From the NCBI GenBank assembly GCA_039976075.1, contig JBDWFY010000013.1, positions 1 to 64,000 of the forward strand: a DNA stretch of 64,000 nt, given 5' to 3'. The notes under the pieces were generated by a model. The model did not search any database, was not told the origin of the DNA, and saw only the letters and a list, made by a program, of their open reading frames with translations. Of this stretch, positions 27,356-35,625 are shown piece by piece (position 1 is the first letter of the stretch; each line of letters begins with the position of its first letter). This DNA comes from JBDWFY01 sp039976075 (GTDB lineage: Bacteria; Pseudomonadota; Alphaproteobacteria; Rhizobiales; Stappiaceae). Both the position numbers and the translations under genes were made by a program.

Positions 27356-28417
27356 ATGACCGAAATGACAGACACCACAAATTCAGAAGATACCGGCGAT
27401 TCATTTTATGTAAAAAGACGCGCGGCTATCCGCCCCGAGAATCCGTCGCTCAGCATCATTGTGCCAGTCTACAACGAAGAGGAGGTCGTCGACCTTTTCG
27501 TCGATACGGTCAACGAAACACTTGCTGATGAACAGCTTGATATCGAATATATTTTCATTGATGACGGCAGCAAGGACAATACCGCAGCACTCATATCAAA
27601 ACGGCTGGAAGCAGGATTGAAGGGACGTCTTATCGGTCTTTCACGAAACTTCGGCAAAGAAGCAGCGCTCTCCGCAGGGCTTGCCCATGCCCACGGGGAT
27701 ATCGCAATTCCCATCGATGCGGATTTGCAGGACCCTCCCAAGCTCATTCCGCAAATGATCGACGCGTGGCGTCAGGGATATGATGTCGTCTACGGATTGC
27801 GTGTCGACAGACGAAGCGACTCGGCTACAAAACGCAATACTTCCTCAGCCTTCTACAGCCTGTTCAACCGGATCGCCCACATTCATCTTCCCTCCAATGC
27901 GGGCGATTTTCGCCTGATAGACCGCTGCGTCATCGAGACCTTGAAGAACATGCCGGAGCGCAATCGATTTATGAAGGGTCTTTTCGCCTGGGCTGGATTT
28001 TCATCAATCGCCCTACCCTATGAAAGACCACCTCGTGTTGCCGGTCATTCTAAATTCAACTACTGGCGGCTTTGGAATTTCGCATTGGACGGGTTCGTTG
28101 GATTCAGCTCTATGCCGCTGAGAATATGGCTGTATTTTGGATCTTTGATCGCCGCAATATCGCTGGTTTATACTCTGTTCATCATCGCTCGGGTCATGAT
28201 TTATGGTGTCGATGTGCCGGGCTATGCATCCCTCATGTCGGCAGTCCTGTTTTTCTCCGGTATCCAGCTTATTTCGGTGGGTGTCATCGGTGAGTACGTA
28301 GCGCGTCTTTTTACCGAAACCAAACAACGGCCTATTTATGTCGTCAAGGACGTGGTTGAGGGATCCGAGGAAGACCGGCACATTTCGGCGGTCACCGACA
28401 AGAAACGCGCAAGCTAG
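27356..28417 (+). CDS. GT2 family glycosyltransferase, polyprenyl-phosphate sugar synthase (GtrB/ArnC-like)
   Basis: 353-residue membrane glycosyltransferase. The GT-A domain has SIIVPVYNEEEVVDLFVDTV, IFIDDGSKDNT and PIDADLQDPPKLIPQM (the D-x-D region), and RVAGHSKFNYWRLWNFALDG is typical of DPM1/GtrB-like enzymes. Two membrane segments follow at about 250-315. Such enzymes load a sugar onto undecaprenyl or dodecaprenyl phosphate on the cytoplasmic face. The next gene is a GT39-like transferase that would use that product on the periplasmic face. Which sugar cannot be read from the sequence. ATG 27356 is chosen; 27365 is also possible. Confidence 0.87.
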   Translation: MTEMTDTTNSEDTGDSFYVKRRAAIRPENPSLSIIVPVYNEEEVVDLFVDTVNETLADEQLDIEYIFIDDGSKDNTAALISKRLEAGLKGRLIGLSRNFGKEAALSAGLAHAHGDIAIPIDADLQDPPKLIPQMIDAWRQGYDVVYGLRVDRRSDSATKRNTSSAFYSLFNRIAHIHLPSNAGDFRLIDRCVIETLKNMPERNRFMKGLFAWAGFSSIALPYERPPRVAGHSKFNYWRLWNFALDGFVGFSSMPLRIWLYFGSLIAAISLVYTLFIIARVMIYGVDVPGYASLMSAVLFFSGIQLISVGVIGEYVARLFTETKQRPIYVVKDVVEGSEEDRHISAVTDKKRAS

Positions 28418-28533
28418 TCGATGCTGCAATCACATTTGATCATACGCGGTGGCAGGTGCAACGACACTTGGCACCAGCAATTTACCGGAGACTTTTCGGC
28501 ATCACGGACGAAGTTCTGCAAGCTGAGAGCAGC

Positions 28534-30087
28534 ATGACCACCGAGCAGTCTCTTGGCGGATCGGGAAAAGCCGTTTTTTACTATGTCGGCGCCCTTCTGA
28601 TTTTCTGGTCGGTCGTTCCAAGCTTGCTTTTTGCCAATCCTCCCCTTGATGTCGTGGAAGGCTATGTCTGGGGCCATGAGATGGCTCTCGGTTACACCAA
28701 ACATCCTCCCCTTCAAGCCTGGTTACTGGAATTTTCAAACCGGTTGACTGGCGGGTTTCTGTTCGGCGCCTATTTTTTGAGCCAGTTCTGTATCGGGCTG
28801 ACCTATTTATTCATATGGAAAACCGTTCGCGATCTGGGATTTGACAAAGTCCGGGCGTTTTGGTCAGTCGTCCTCACAAGTCTTGTCTTCTTTTTTACAT
28901 TCCCGACACCGGAGTTTAATCCCAACACCCTGCAGATGCCCATCTGGGCAGGCATGGTTTATCTGTTTCATCGGGGCCTGACACTCAATCGATTGATCTA
29001 CTGGGTGCTACTTGGCGGCCTGGCTGCCCTTGGGCTCTATACCAAATACTTTGTCCTGCTATTGATTGGCACGATCGGACTGTACTTACTGATTGTGCGC
29101 GGCGCGCGGCCTTTCTTGATGCGACCCGGACCATGGATTGCCGGTGTGACCGCCATTATTTTGTTTGTGCCACACATATTATGGATGTTCGACACGGATT
29201 TTCTGACGCTGCGCTACGCCGCGGAACGTTCGCGTTCGCCGGAAAGCCTGCTGGATCATCTGCTCAATCCCCTGAATTTTCTGGTTGCGCAGATCGGCAA
29301 TCACGGACCCATGTTCCTGGTTATCCTGTCCGGTTTTGGTCTTGCAGGCATCCGTCGTTTTCGATCAAAGCAAAGCAGTATCGAAAAAAACACACCTTCA
29401 AAGACCGAGCCGGTAGCGAAAGGAGAGCGCACCTTTCTTTTTTGGTTTTCCCTATTGCCGATTGCCCTTCTGGTCGCAGCCTCGATGGTGACCGGCAACC
29501 ATTTCGAACATATGTGGGGGGCGCCACTGTTCTTTCTCTCTGGTCCTCTCGCTGTCCTGATACTGGGATTGCCAGAAAATTGGACCTTCCCAAAGAATGC
29601 TTTTCTGGTTGCTGTTTTCCTCCAGATTGTATTGGGCGTGGTACTGATTGGACAGGCCGTAGTCGAACCTTATCTGAGGGGGAAAGGAACAAGACTTCAC
29701 TATCCCGGTGCTGAAATCGCCCGGGCCATCGAAGCCGATTGGCACAGGCAAACCGACGCACCGCTCACAATTGTTGCCGGCGATATGTGGACTGCAGCCA
29801 ATGTCAGCCTTTATTCGGGCAGCCGTCCCTCGTTGCTGCTTTATCACGATTTCGACCAAAGCCCGTGGATTGACCCGCTGCGTGCAAAGGAAAACGGCTT
29901 GCTTGTCGTTTGGCGGGGAAAAGATAGGGCAGAAAAAACACAACCGGGTTACCTGAAACAACTCTATCCCGATATTCCGATCACCGGAAGCCGGACATTT
30001 GATTTTCAAACCGGCGCAAACGTTGAACCTGTTACCGTTGGCTGGTTGATTATTCCGCCAAATATGGTCAACCTGCCCACAAAATGA
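28534..30087 (+). CDS. GT39/ArnT-like membrane glycosyltransferase
   Basis: 517-residue polytopic protein with about ten to twelve membrane segments. The first periplasmic loop has NPPLDVVEGYVWGHEMALGY-TKHPPLQAW, which matches the acidic catalytic loop of ArnT/RgtA-type transferases (Asp/Glu followed by a Y-x-K-H-P-P motif). The C-terminal periplasmic domain (about 400-517) includes IVAGDMWTAANVSLYSGSRP. These enzymes move a sugar from a polyprenyl phosphate to lipid A, core LPS or a protein. It pairs with the GT2 gene 116 bases upstream. A weak stem (30070-30096) overlaps the stop. Start at 28534 chosen because the upstream frame has no family match. Confidence 0.83.
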   Translation: MTTEQSLGGSGKAVFYYVGALLIFWSVVPSLLFANPPLDVVEGYVWGHEMALGYTKHPPLQAWLLEFSNRLTGGFLFGAYFLSQFCIGLTYLFIWKTVRDLGFDKVRAFWSVVLTSLVFFFTFPTPEFNPNTLQMPIWAGMVYLFHRGLTLNRLIYWVLLGGLAALGLYTKYFVLLLIGTIGLYLLIVRGARPFLMRPGPWIAGVTAIILFVPHILWMFDTDFLTLRYAAERSRSPESLLDHLLNPLNFLVAQIGNHGPMFLVILSGFGLAGIRRFRSKQSSIEKNTPSKTEPVAKGERTFLFWFSLLPIALLVAASMVTGNHFEHMWGAPLFFLSGPLAVLILGLPENWTFPKNAFLVAVFLQIVLGVVLIGQAVVEPYLRGKGTRLHYPGAEIARAIEADWHRQTDAPLTIVAGDMWTAANVSLYSGSRPSLLLYHDFDQSPWIDPLRAKENGLLVVWRGKDRAEKTQPGYLKQLYPDIPITGSRTFDFQTGANVEPVTVGWLIIPPNMVNLPTK

Positions 30088-30148
30088 CGGCAGGTTGTTA
30101 CGCGTGTTCGCCTGATAACCCCAACAAAACCGTCAAAACGGGTATGAC

Positions 30149-31378
30149 ATGTCGCATGACGCGCTGATAAATTCGGTGGAAGAATGGCTGGTCGATCAGG
30201 CCTTGGGCTCGCCTTCCATCGTACACATGTATGAGGAAGTCTGTGAGCGCCTGTTTACGATCGGCATCCCCGTTGTCCGCTCAATGGTATCCTGGCCGAC
30301 ACTTCACCCCCTCATCGAGGTTGAAACGGCGATCTGGCAACAGGGGCAACCGGTGGTTCTGGAACAACATCATCACCGGGAAGAGGAGACAGAGCAGTGG
30401 CTCCGCAGCCCGCTGAAGCACCTGCTTGATTCCAAGCTCGGTCTTATGCGCCGTCGGCTTACAGGACCGGAGGCCATGATCGATTTTCCTTTATTGGAAG
30501 ACTTGCGGCAGGAGGGATATACGGACTATCTGGCAATGGCGACCGAATTTGAAATTCCTCGTGCTGACGAAGATATGCCATCGGGAATTATGATCAGCTG
30601 GTCTTCCAGTCGTTCAGCCGGTTTCTCAGATACGGATATCGGCGCATTGCGCCGAATCCAACGTAATTTTGCGGTGGCTTGCAGAACGGTAATCCAGGCA
30701 AGAATAGCAAGCAATATAACCGAAACCTACCTCGGCAGATATGCAGGTAGCGAAGTGCTGGCCGGCCAGATCCGACGAGGAGACGGTGTCAGGACCAAGG
30801 CCGTCATTCTGTATTCCGATCTGCGAGACTCCACTGCCCTGGCAGAGACAATGGAGGGTGATGACTATCTCGCTTTACTCAACGACTATTATGAATGTTC
30901 AGCCAGTGCTGCAATTGATGCCGGTGGAGAAGTTCTCGATTTTATTGGCGATGCTGTCCTGTCAATTTTCCCACTCTCCGGCTCCTTCACATTCGATACT
31001 GCGATCAAGGCAGCGAGCGCGGCTGTCACCGATTCAATCGCCCGAAAACAGCAGCTCAACCGAGCACGCCGCGCTGGTGGTCTGGGCGAAATTCGCTTCG
31101 GCATATCCTGTTCTGTCGGAGAGGTCATGTTTGGCAATATTGGCGTGCCGACACGCTTGACATTCTCTGTCATCGGACCTGCCGTCAACGCGGCTGCGCG
31201 CATTGAGAAAATGACCAAGGGCATGATTGCCGATGCGCTGGCAACTGAACCGATTGCCCGTATTTGCCCAGAGAACTGGCGCAGTATCGGTTATCATTCG
31301 CTCGATGGGATGTCCCAGCCAACCGAGCTATTCACGTGGCATGACGGCAAGCAGCTTCAAGATGCTGTGGTTGCTTAA
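30149..31378 (+). CDS. Class III adenylate/guanylate cyclase with N-terminal sensor region
   Basis: 409 residues, soluble. The N-terminal 205 residues contain no membrane segment and resemble the sensory region of rhizobial cyclases (VRSMVSWPTLHPLIEVETAIW). The C-terminal catalytic domain (about 207-385) has KAVILYSDLRDSTALAETM with the first metal Asp, EVLDFIGDAVLSIFP with the second, and RFGISCSVGEVMFGNIG and GPAVNAAARIEKM with the Asn/Arg transition-state pair. It probably makes cAMP from ATP. An alpha/beta hydrolase gene follows 15 bases later, so they are co-transcribed. The signal sensed is unknown. Confidence 0.88.
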   Translation: MSHDALINSVEEWLVDQALGSPSIVHMYEEVCERLFTIGIPVVRSMVSWPTLHPLIEVETAIWQQGQPVVLEQHHHREEETEQWLRSPLKHLLDSKLGLMRRRLTGPEAMIDFPLLEDLRQEGYTDYLAMATEFEIPRADEDMPSGIMISWSSSRSAGFSDTDIGALRRIQRNFAVACRTVIQARIASNITETYLGRYAGSEVLAGQIRRGDGVRTKAVILYSDLRDSTALAETMEGDDYLALLNDYYECSASAAIDAGGEVLDFIGDAVLSIFPLSGSFTFDTAIKAASAAVTDSIARKQQLNRARRAGGLGEIRFGISCSVGEVMFGNIGVPTRLTFSVIGPAVNAAARIEKMTKGMIADALATEPIARICPENWRSIGYHSLDGMSQPTELFTWHDGKQLQDAVVA

Positions 31379-31393
31379 AACAGAGGTATTCGC

Positions 31394-32212
31394 ATGAACG
31401 AACAGAAAGCCGTGCCGGAAAGCGAACAAGGCAAGACTCGGTCAGCAATCCTCCCGCACAAGGAGGTTGGTCGATCCGAGTCGCCACCGATTATCTTTGT
31501 TCACGGATTTGGTGGTGATTATCTGTCCTTTCAACCGATACAGATCGCCCTTGCTGCAGAGTTTCGCTCGCTGGCATTTGATCTACCCGGTCATGGAAAC
31601 GCTGTCGATTGGCCCGTTATTGGCAGCCCGAAACAGTCGGCCGACGCTGTCACTCAATCGCTGGACGCCCTGAAAATCGACAAAATTCATCTTGTTGGTC
31701 ATTCGATGGGAGGCGCCATCGCAACCATCATGGCCTTCAGCGACCCCGCGCGAATTGCCAGTCTTACTCTTCTCGCTCCAGGTGGGTTTGGAACAGAAAT
31801 CAATCATCGCCTACTGCGGCGTTTTGCGACCGCCAGAACGGAAGCTGAAATCGCCCCCTTGCTCGAACAATTTTTCGGGTGGACTTTCCCCATTCCCCCT
31901 GAAGTGGCGGGCCTGATCGCGGATGCGCGATCAAATCCAAAAATTATCGAAAACCTGCAAGTCATCATGGAAACGCTTGTAGATGGCGATGTGCAAAAAA
32001 CGTTTCCCAAAGACAAATTTGACACGCTTGGAATGCCGGTAAAAGTGCTTTGGGGAACGCAAGACCGGGTCCTGCCGACTCGGCAGTCGCACCGGTTTCC
32101 GGGCATTGTCGCAACGCATATTTTTGAGGAAGTCGGGCACATGCCCCATTTCGAAATTCCCGATCAGACCATAAAGCTGATCAGGGAATGCGCCAGGAGC
32201 GGCGGTAAATAG
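31394..32212 (+). CDS. Alpha/beta fold hydrolase
   Basis: 272 residues with oxyanion strand IIFVHGFGGDYLSFQ, nucleophile elbow HSMGG in LVGHSMGGAIATIMAF, acid in LWGTQDRVLPT and base in FEEVGHMPHFEIP: a full Ser-Asp-His triad. No lipoyl domain is attached, although the fold resembles the acetoin dehydrogenase E2-type hydrolases often annotated acoC. It follows the cyclase gene by 15 bases and converges on the reductase gene with a 22-base gap. The substrate is unknown. Confidence 0.85.
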   Translation: MNEQKAVPESEQGKTRSAILPHKEVGRSESPPIIFVHGFGGDYLSFQPIQIALAAEFRSLAFDLPGHGNAVDWPVIGSPKQSADAVTQSLDALKIDKIHLVGHSMGGAIATIMAFSDPARIASLTLLAPGGFGTEINHRLLRRFATARTEAEIAPLLEQFFGWTFPIPPEVAGLIADARSNPKIIENLQVIMETLVDGDVQKTFPKDKFDTLGMPVKVLWGTQDRVLPTRQSHRFPGIVATHIFEEVGHMPHFEIPDQTIKLIRECARSGGK

Positions 32213-32234
32213 GCGGCCAAACAAACTGATGACG

Positions 32235-33419
32235 CTACGCTGACGGCAGCAGACCTTCACTCCAGGGCTGTCCCAGAACCCGCCGCGCCATCATATGCGA
32301 ACGGGGATGACAGACACTATCGACGGCAATCAGATTCCCATCCATCAGATAAGCCACATAGAAGGAGTTACCGGCCGGGTCACCGATCGTCAGCGCCTCG
32401 TCATAGTTCTGCGAAAGTCCGGCGATCTGGAGCTTGATGTCATACTGATCAGACCAGAACCAGGGAATGGGGTCGTAGTGTGGTTCTCCACCGCACAATG
32501 TCTGGGCTACGGCTTTTGCCTGATCAATTGCATTTTGAACACTCTCCAGACGAACTGAATGCCCGTAACGCATTGAGTGGAAGCGCGTGCAATCTCCCGC
32601 AGCAAATATATCGGTTTGCGATGTTTCACAGGAGGGATCGACCAGAATGCCATCATTTGCATCGATACCCGCCTCTTTTGCAAGATCGTCATTCGGCCGG
32701 GATCCGATCGCAATCAAAACCAGATCGCACGGGATCGATGTTCCATCTCCCAGCACAACTGCTTCAACACGGTTCTGTCCGGATATTTCTGCCGTTTGTG
32801 TGGAAAGACGAAGGTCAATGCCTTGCTGGGTGTGCAGATCCTGAAAAAACGATGACATGAGCGGAGACACCACTCGCTTTAAAACCCTGTCCTGAGCTTC
32901 AAGCACCGTAACTTCAAGACCCAGTTGTCGCGCAATCGCAGCAACTTCCAGACCGATATAGCCAGCGCCGATAATGACCAGACGACTTCCTTTCGTCATA
33001 TGCGGCCGGATCCGATCAACGTTACCGATGGAACGTAAAGTCAGCACTCCCTCCAGGTCATGGCCTGGCAGTGGAATGGTGCGAGCGCTCGTTCCCATCG
33101 TTAAAAGAAGTTTGTCGTACTCTCGTTTTTCAGCGCCTGACAATGTTACGCTTTTGTTAGCAACATCAATAGCTTCAACAGATTTTCCAATGATCAATTC
33201 CACGTCAGTCGTGTCGTAAAAATCAGCCGGCCGCAACAGCAACCGATCGCCTGAGAGTTCACCGGACAGATATTTTTTCGACAATGGTGGACGCTGATAC
33301 GGCAAATGCTCTTCATCGCCGCAAAGAGCGATTTTCCCCGCAAAACCGCCTTGGCGAAGGGACTGGATCGCCTGCGCCGCAGCTTGCCCGGCACCAACGA
33401 TGAGTAAATTATCATGCAT
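32235..33419 (-). CDS. FAD-dependent ferredoxin/putidaredoxin reductase-like oxidoreductase
   Basis: 394 residues. The FAD-binding LLIVGAGQAAAQAIQSLRQ is at the N-terminus, the NAD(P)H-binding LVIIGAGYIGLEVAAIARQ is near residue 146, and the second FAD motif is DIFAAGDCTRF. The C-terminal reductase domain has PWFWSDQYDIKLQIAGL, characteristic of rhodocoxin/putidaredoxin reductases that feed electrons from NADH to a 2Fe-2S ferredoxin. No ferredoxin, P450 or dioxygenase gene is in the window. The start at 33419 (MHDNLLIVGAG) has GAGGA about 12 bases upstream; upstream in-frame codons are not family-like. Confidence 0.88.
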   Translation of the reverse strand: MHDNLLIVGAGQAAAQAIQSLRQGGFAGKIALCGDEEHLPYQRPPLSKKYLSGELSGDRLLLRPADFYDTTDVELIIGKSVEAIDVANKSVTLSGAEKREYDKLLLTMGTSARTIPLPGHDLEGVLTLRSIGNVDRIRPHMTKGSRLVIIGAGYIGLEVAAIARQLGLEVTVLEAQDRVLKRVVSPLMSSFFQDLHTQQGIDLRLSTQTAEISGQNRVEAVVLGDGTSIPCDLVLIAIGSRPNDDLAKEAGIDANDGILVDPSCETSQTDIFAAGDCTRFHSMRYGHSVRLESVQNAIDQAKAVAQTLCGGEPHYDPIPWFWSDQYDIKLQIAGLSQNYDEALTIGDPAGNSFYVAYLMDGNLIAVDSVCHPRSHMMARRVLGQPWSEGLLPSA

Positions 33420-33672
33420 GTGAACATCCGTCCTCAAAAGAACTGCCATTACATAAAAGCGACCATCAACATAGGGCAAATAGGCCCGTTTCGATTGATG
33501 ATCCAGTGGAAAATAAAAAACTCTACCGCAGTCCGCTCAGTAGAGGAGAAAACGATATCCGGTGTTCATCGGTGCGGTTGATATGAATCATTCAGACTTT
33601 CGATTGGTGATACCGGTTCATTTCTGCCAAAAGAAGATCTGATTTCATCTAGCTCACACTGGTTACTCCATC

Positions 33673-34548
33673 ATGTCCGTCAAAAACCTGCTGACCGGTG
33701 CAGCCCCGGCAATCTTCGTTCTGCTTTGGTCGACCGGGTTTGTCGGTGCAAAAATGGGGGCCCCTTCATCAAACCCGTTTTCTTTTCTTCTCGTGCGCTT
33801 TGTGATCGTGGCGGCCATTCTGGGTATCTTCTGTCTTTTCGCCAATGTTCGCTGGCCGAATAGAACAGATGCGCTCCAAAGCATGCTGACGGGATTTCTT
33901 GTGCATGGTGCTTATCTAGGCGGCGTTTTCTGGGCAATCGACAACGGGATGCCAGCAGGCGTTTCTGCCATTATTGTCGGACTGCAACCGTTGATAACAG
34001 TTGCCACAGCAAAATTGATTCTGGATGAATCCATTACACCCAGACATTTGGCTGGCTTTGGCTTTGGGTTGCTGGGATTAGGACTGGTTCTTGCACCCAA
34101 GCTGGGTTTGTCGAATACAGGGGTTTCCCCTGTCACGATCCTTGCGTGTTTTGCAGGGGTTCTGGGTATTTCCATCGGCACGGTCTATCAGAAACGCTTC
34201 CTGAACGACATCGACCTCAGAACGGGAACATTTTATCAGTATATCGGCGCGCTACCGCTGATGATCGTCGGCCTGCCGTTCGACGGCGGATATTACATAG
34301 AGTGGACCGGAGACTTTATTTTCGCGCTGGCGTGGCTCGTCCTGGTGCTCTCCATCGGTGCAATCAGCCTGTTGATGCTTCTGATCCGGCAGGGTGCCGT
34401 CAGCAGCGTTGCGTCACTGTTTTATCTCGTGCCGGTTGCCACGGCGATCGAAAGCTATTTTCTGTTCGGCGAGACTCTGACAACACTCCAAATTATCGGC
34501 ATGCTGATTGTGGTGGGCGCTGTGGCACTGGCACGGAAAAAAGCCTGA
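33673..34548 (+). CDS. DMT family transporter (EamA)
   Basis: 291-residue inner membrane protein with about ten helices as two EamA repeats. Repeat one opens with PAIFVLLWSTGFVGAKMGAP-SSNPFSFLL, a strong EamA signature; repeat two starts near residue 155. It is likely an exporter of a small metabolite or amino acid, but the substrate cannot be predicted. It stands alone on the plus strand, convergent with the BrkB-type gene. Confidence 0.9.
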   Translation: MSVKNLLTGAAPAIFVLLWSTGFVGAKMGAPSSNPFSFLLVRFVIVAAILGIFCLFANVRWPNRTDALQSMLTGFLVHGAYLGGVFWAIDNGMPAGVSAIIVGLQPLITVATAKLILDESITPRHLAGFGFGLLGLGLVLAPKLGLSNTGVSPVTILACFAGVLGISIGTVYQKRFLNDIDLRTGTFYQYIGALPLMIVGLPFDGGYYIEWTGDFIFALAWLVLVLSIGAISLLMLLIRQGAVSSVASLFYLVPVATAIESYFLFGETLTTLQIIGMLIVVGAVALARKKA

Positions 34549-34570
34549 CGGTTCTGTAAATGTGGTCCAG

Positions 34571-35431
34571 TCAGGTTTCCTGCTTGCTTGAACGCAAGCG
34601 CCGCTGCCTGAGAATGGCAGCGTTGATTTCTCCACCCAAAATAAACAGCACAGCAATAAGATAGAGAAAGACCAATGCTGTCATAACGCCGGCCAGACCG
34701 GCATAGGTGGAAACATAGGTTGCAAAGCGCTCCAGGTAGGCACCAAACACGGAACCGGCGAGCACCCAAAGCACAAGTGTCACAACGATGCCGGGAAACG
34801 TATCAAACACCTTGCGCTTGCCAGCCGGCAGGATGCGATGGGAAATAAGAAGACCGAGCACAATGATGACAACCGCCAATGCAATCCGCAGGAAATTAAA
34901 ACTGTCGGCATACGTACCCAGATCGGGGAACCATTTCACCGCACCAGCCCAAATCAACGGCCCCAGCACAATCAAAAACGAAAAAGCGATAAACGTAGCC
35001 GCACCGATAATGACCAGAAAGATCGATTGAAGGCGCCTGAAAATAAAGGAGCGATCTTCCTTTACCCGGTAAGCCCGGTTGAGTGCTGTTCTCAGCGCTT
35101 CAATTCCGTTTGAGGCAATTACCACACCCGTAATAATACCAAATGTCAGTAAATCCGTGCGCGGTACTGTCAGAACGTCATGCACTTCCGTCGCCAACGG
35201 TTCACCAACTTCCCGCGGCAGCGTATCAAGGATCAGATCAGTCAGTTGGTCAGGATCGGCGCCGACACCAAGAACACCAGCCAATGCAGTCACGAAAATC
35301 AAAAACGGAAACAGGGCCATCAGCGATGACATGGCCACATGGCTTGCCACAACCCACCCGTCATCCCGGTCGAAGTGGCCAAAGGCGTCCATCAACACAA
35401 TGCGGAACGATCGGAGTGCGCGCATATTCAT
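34571..35431 (-). CDS. YihY/virulence factor BrkB family membrane protein
   Basis: 286 residues with six predicted helices. The N-terminal signature WVVASHVAMSSLMALFPFLIFV and central DTLPREVGEPLATEVHDVLT, plus ISHRILPAGKRKVFDTFPGIVVTL, match the YihY/BrkB family (once misnamed RNase BN). The role is uncertain; it may be a transporter or envelope factor. The frame reads upstream to 35614, but the ATG at 35431 (MNMRALRSFRI) matches family starts and leaves room for a promoter divergent from the acyl-CoA dehydrogenase. Confidence 0.88.
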   Translation of the reverse strand: MNMRALRSFRIVLMDAFGHFDRDDGWVVASHVAMSSLMALFPFLIFVTALAGVLGVGADPDQLTDLILDTLPREVGEPLATEVHDVLTVPRTDLLTFGIITGVVIASNGIEALRTALNRAYRVKEDRSFIFRRLQSIFLVIIGAATFIAFSFLIVLGPLIWAGAVKWFPDLGTYADSFNFLRIALAVVIIVLGLLISHRILPAGKRKVFDTFPGIVVTLVLWVLAGSVFGAYLERFATYVSTYAGLAGVMTALVFLYLIAVLFILGGEINAAILRQRRLRSSKQET

Positions 35432-35625
35432 GATACCGTATGTGCTTGCACAATTATAAAAGATCAAGCGCCTTGTGAGTGAAATTCGATTGCCGTACTG
35501 CGCAGGGGACCGGCTAAGTACAAGCGAGCGAATAAACCTAGCCCAAAAGGTGCATTGATCTGCCCGGCAACAAACGGCAATTTTGCATCGCACAATACGA
35601 ATAATGACCGGCACCGGAGAATCTT

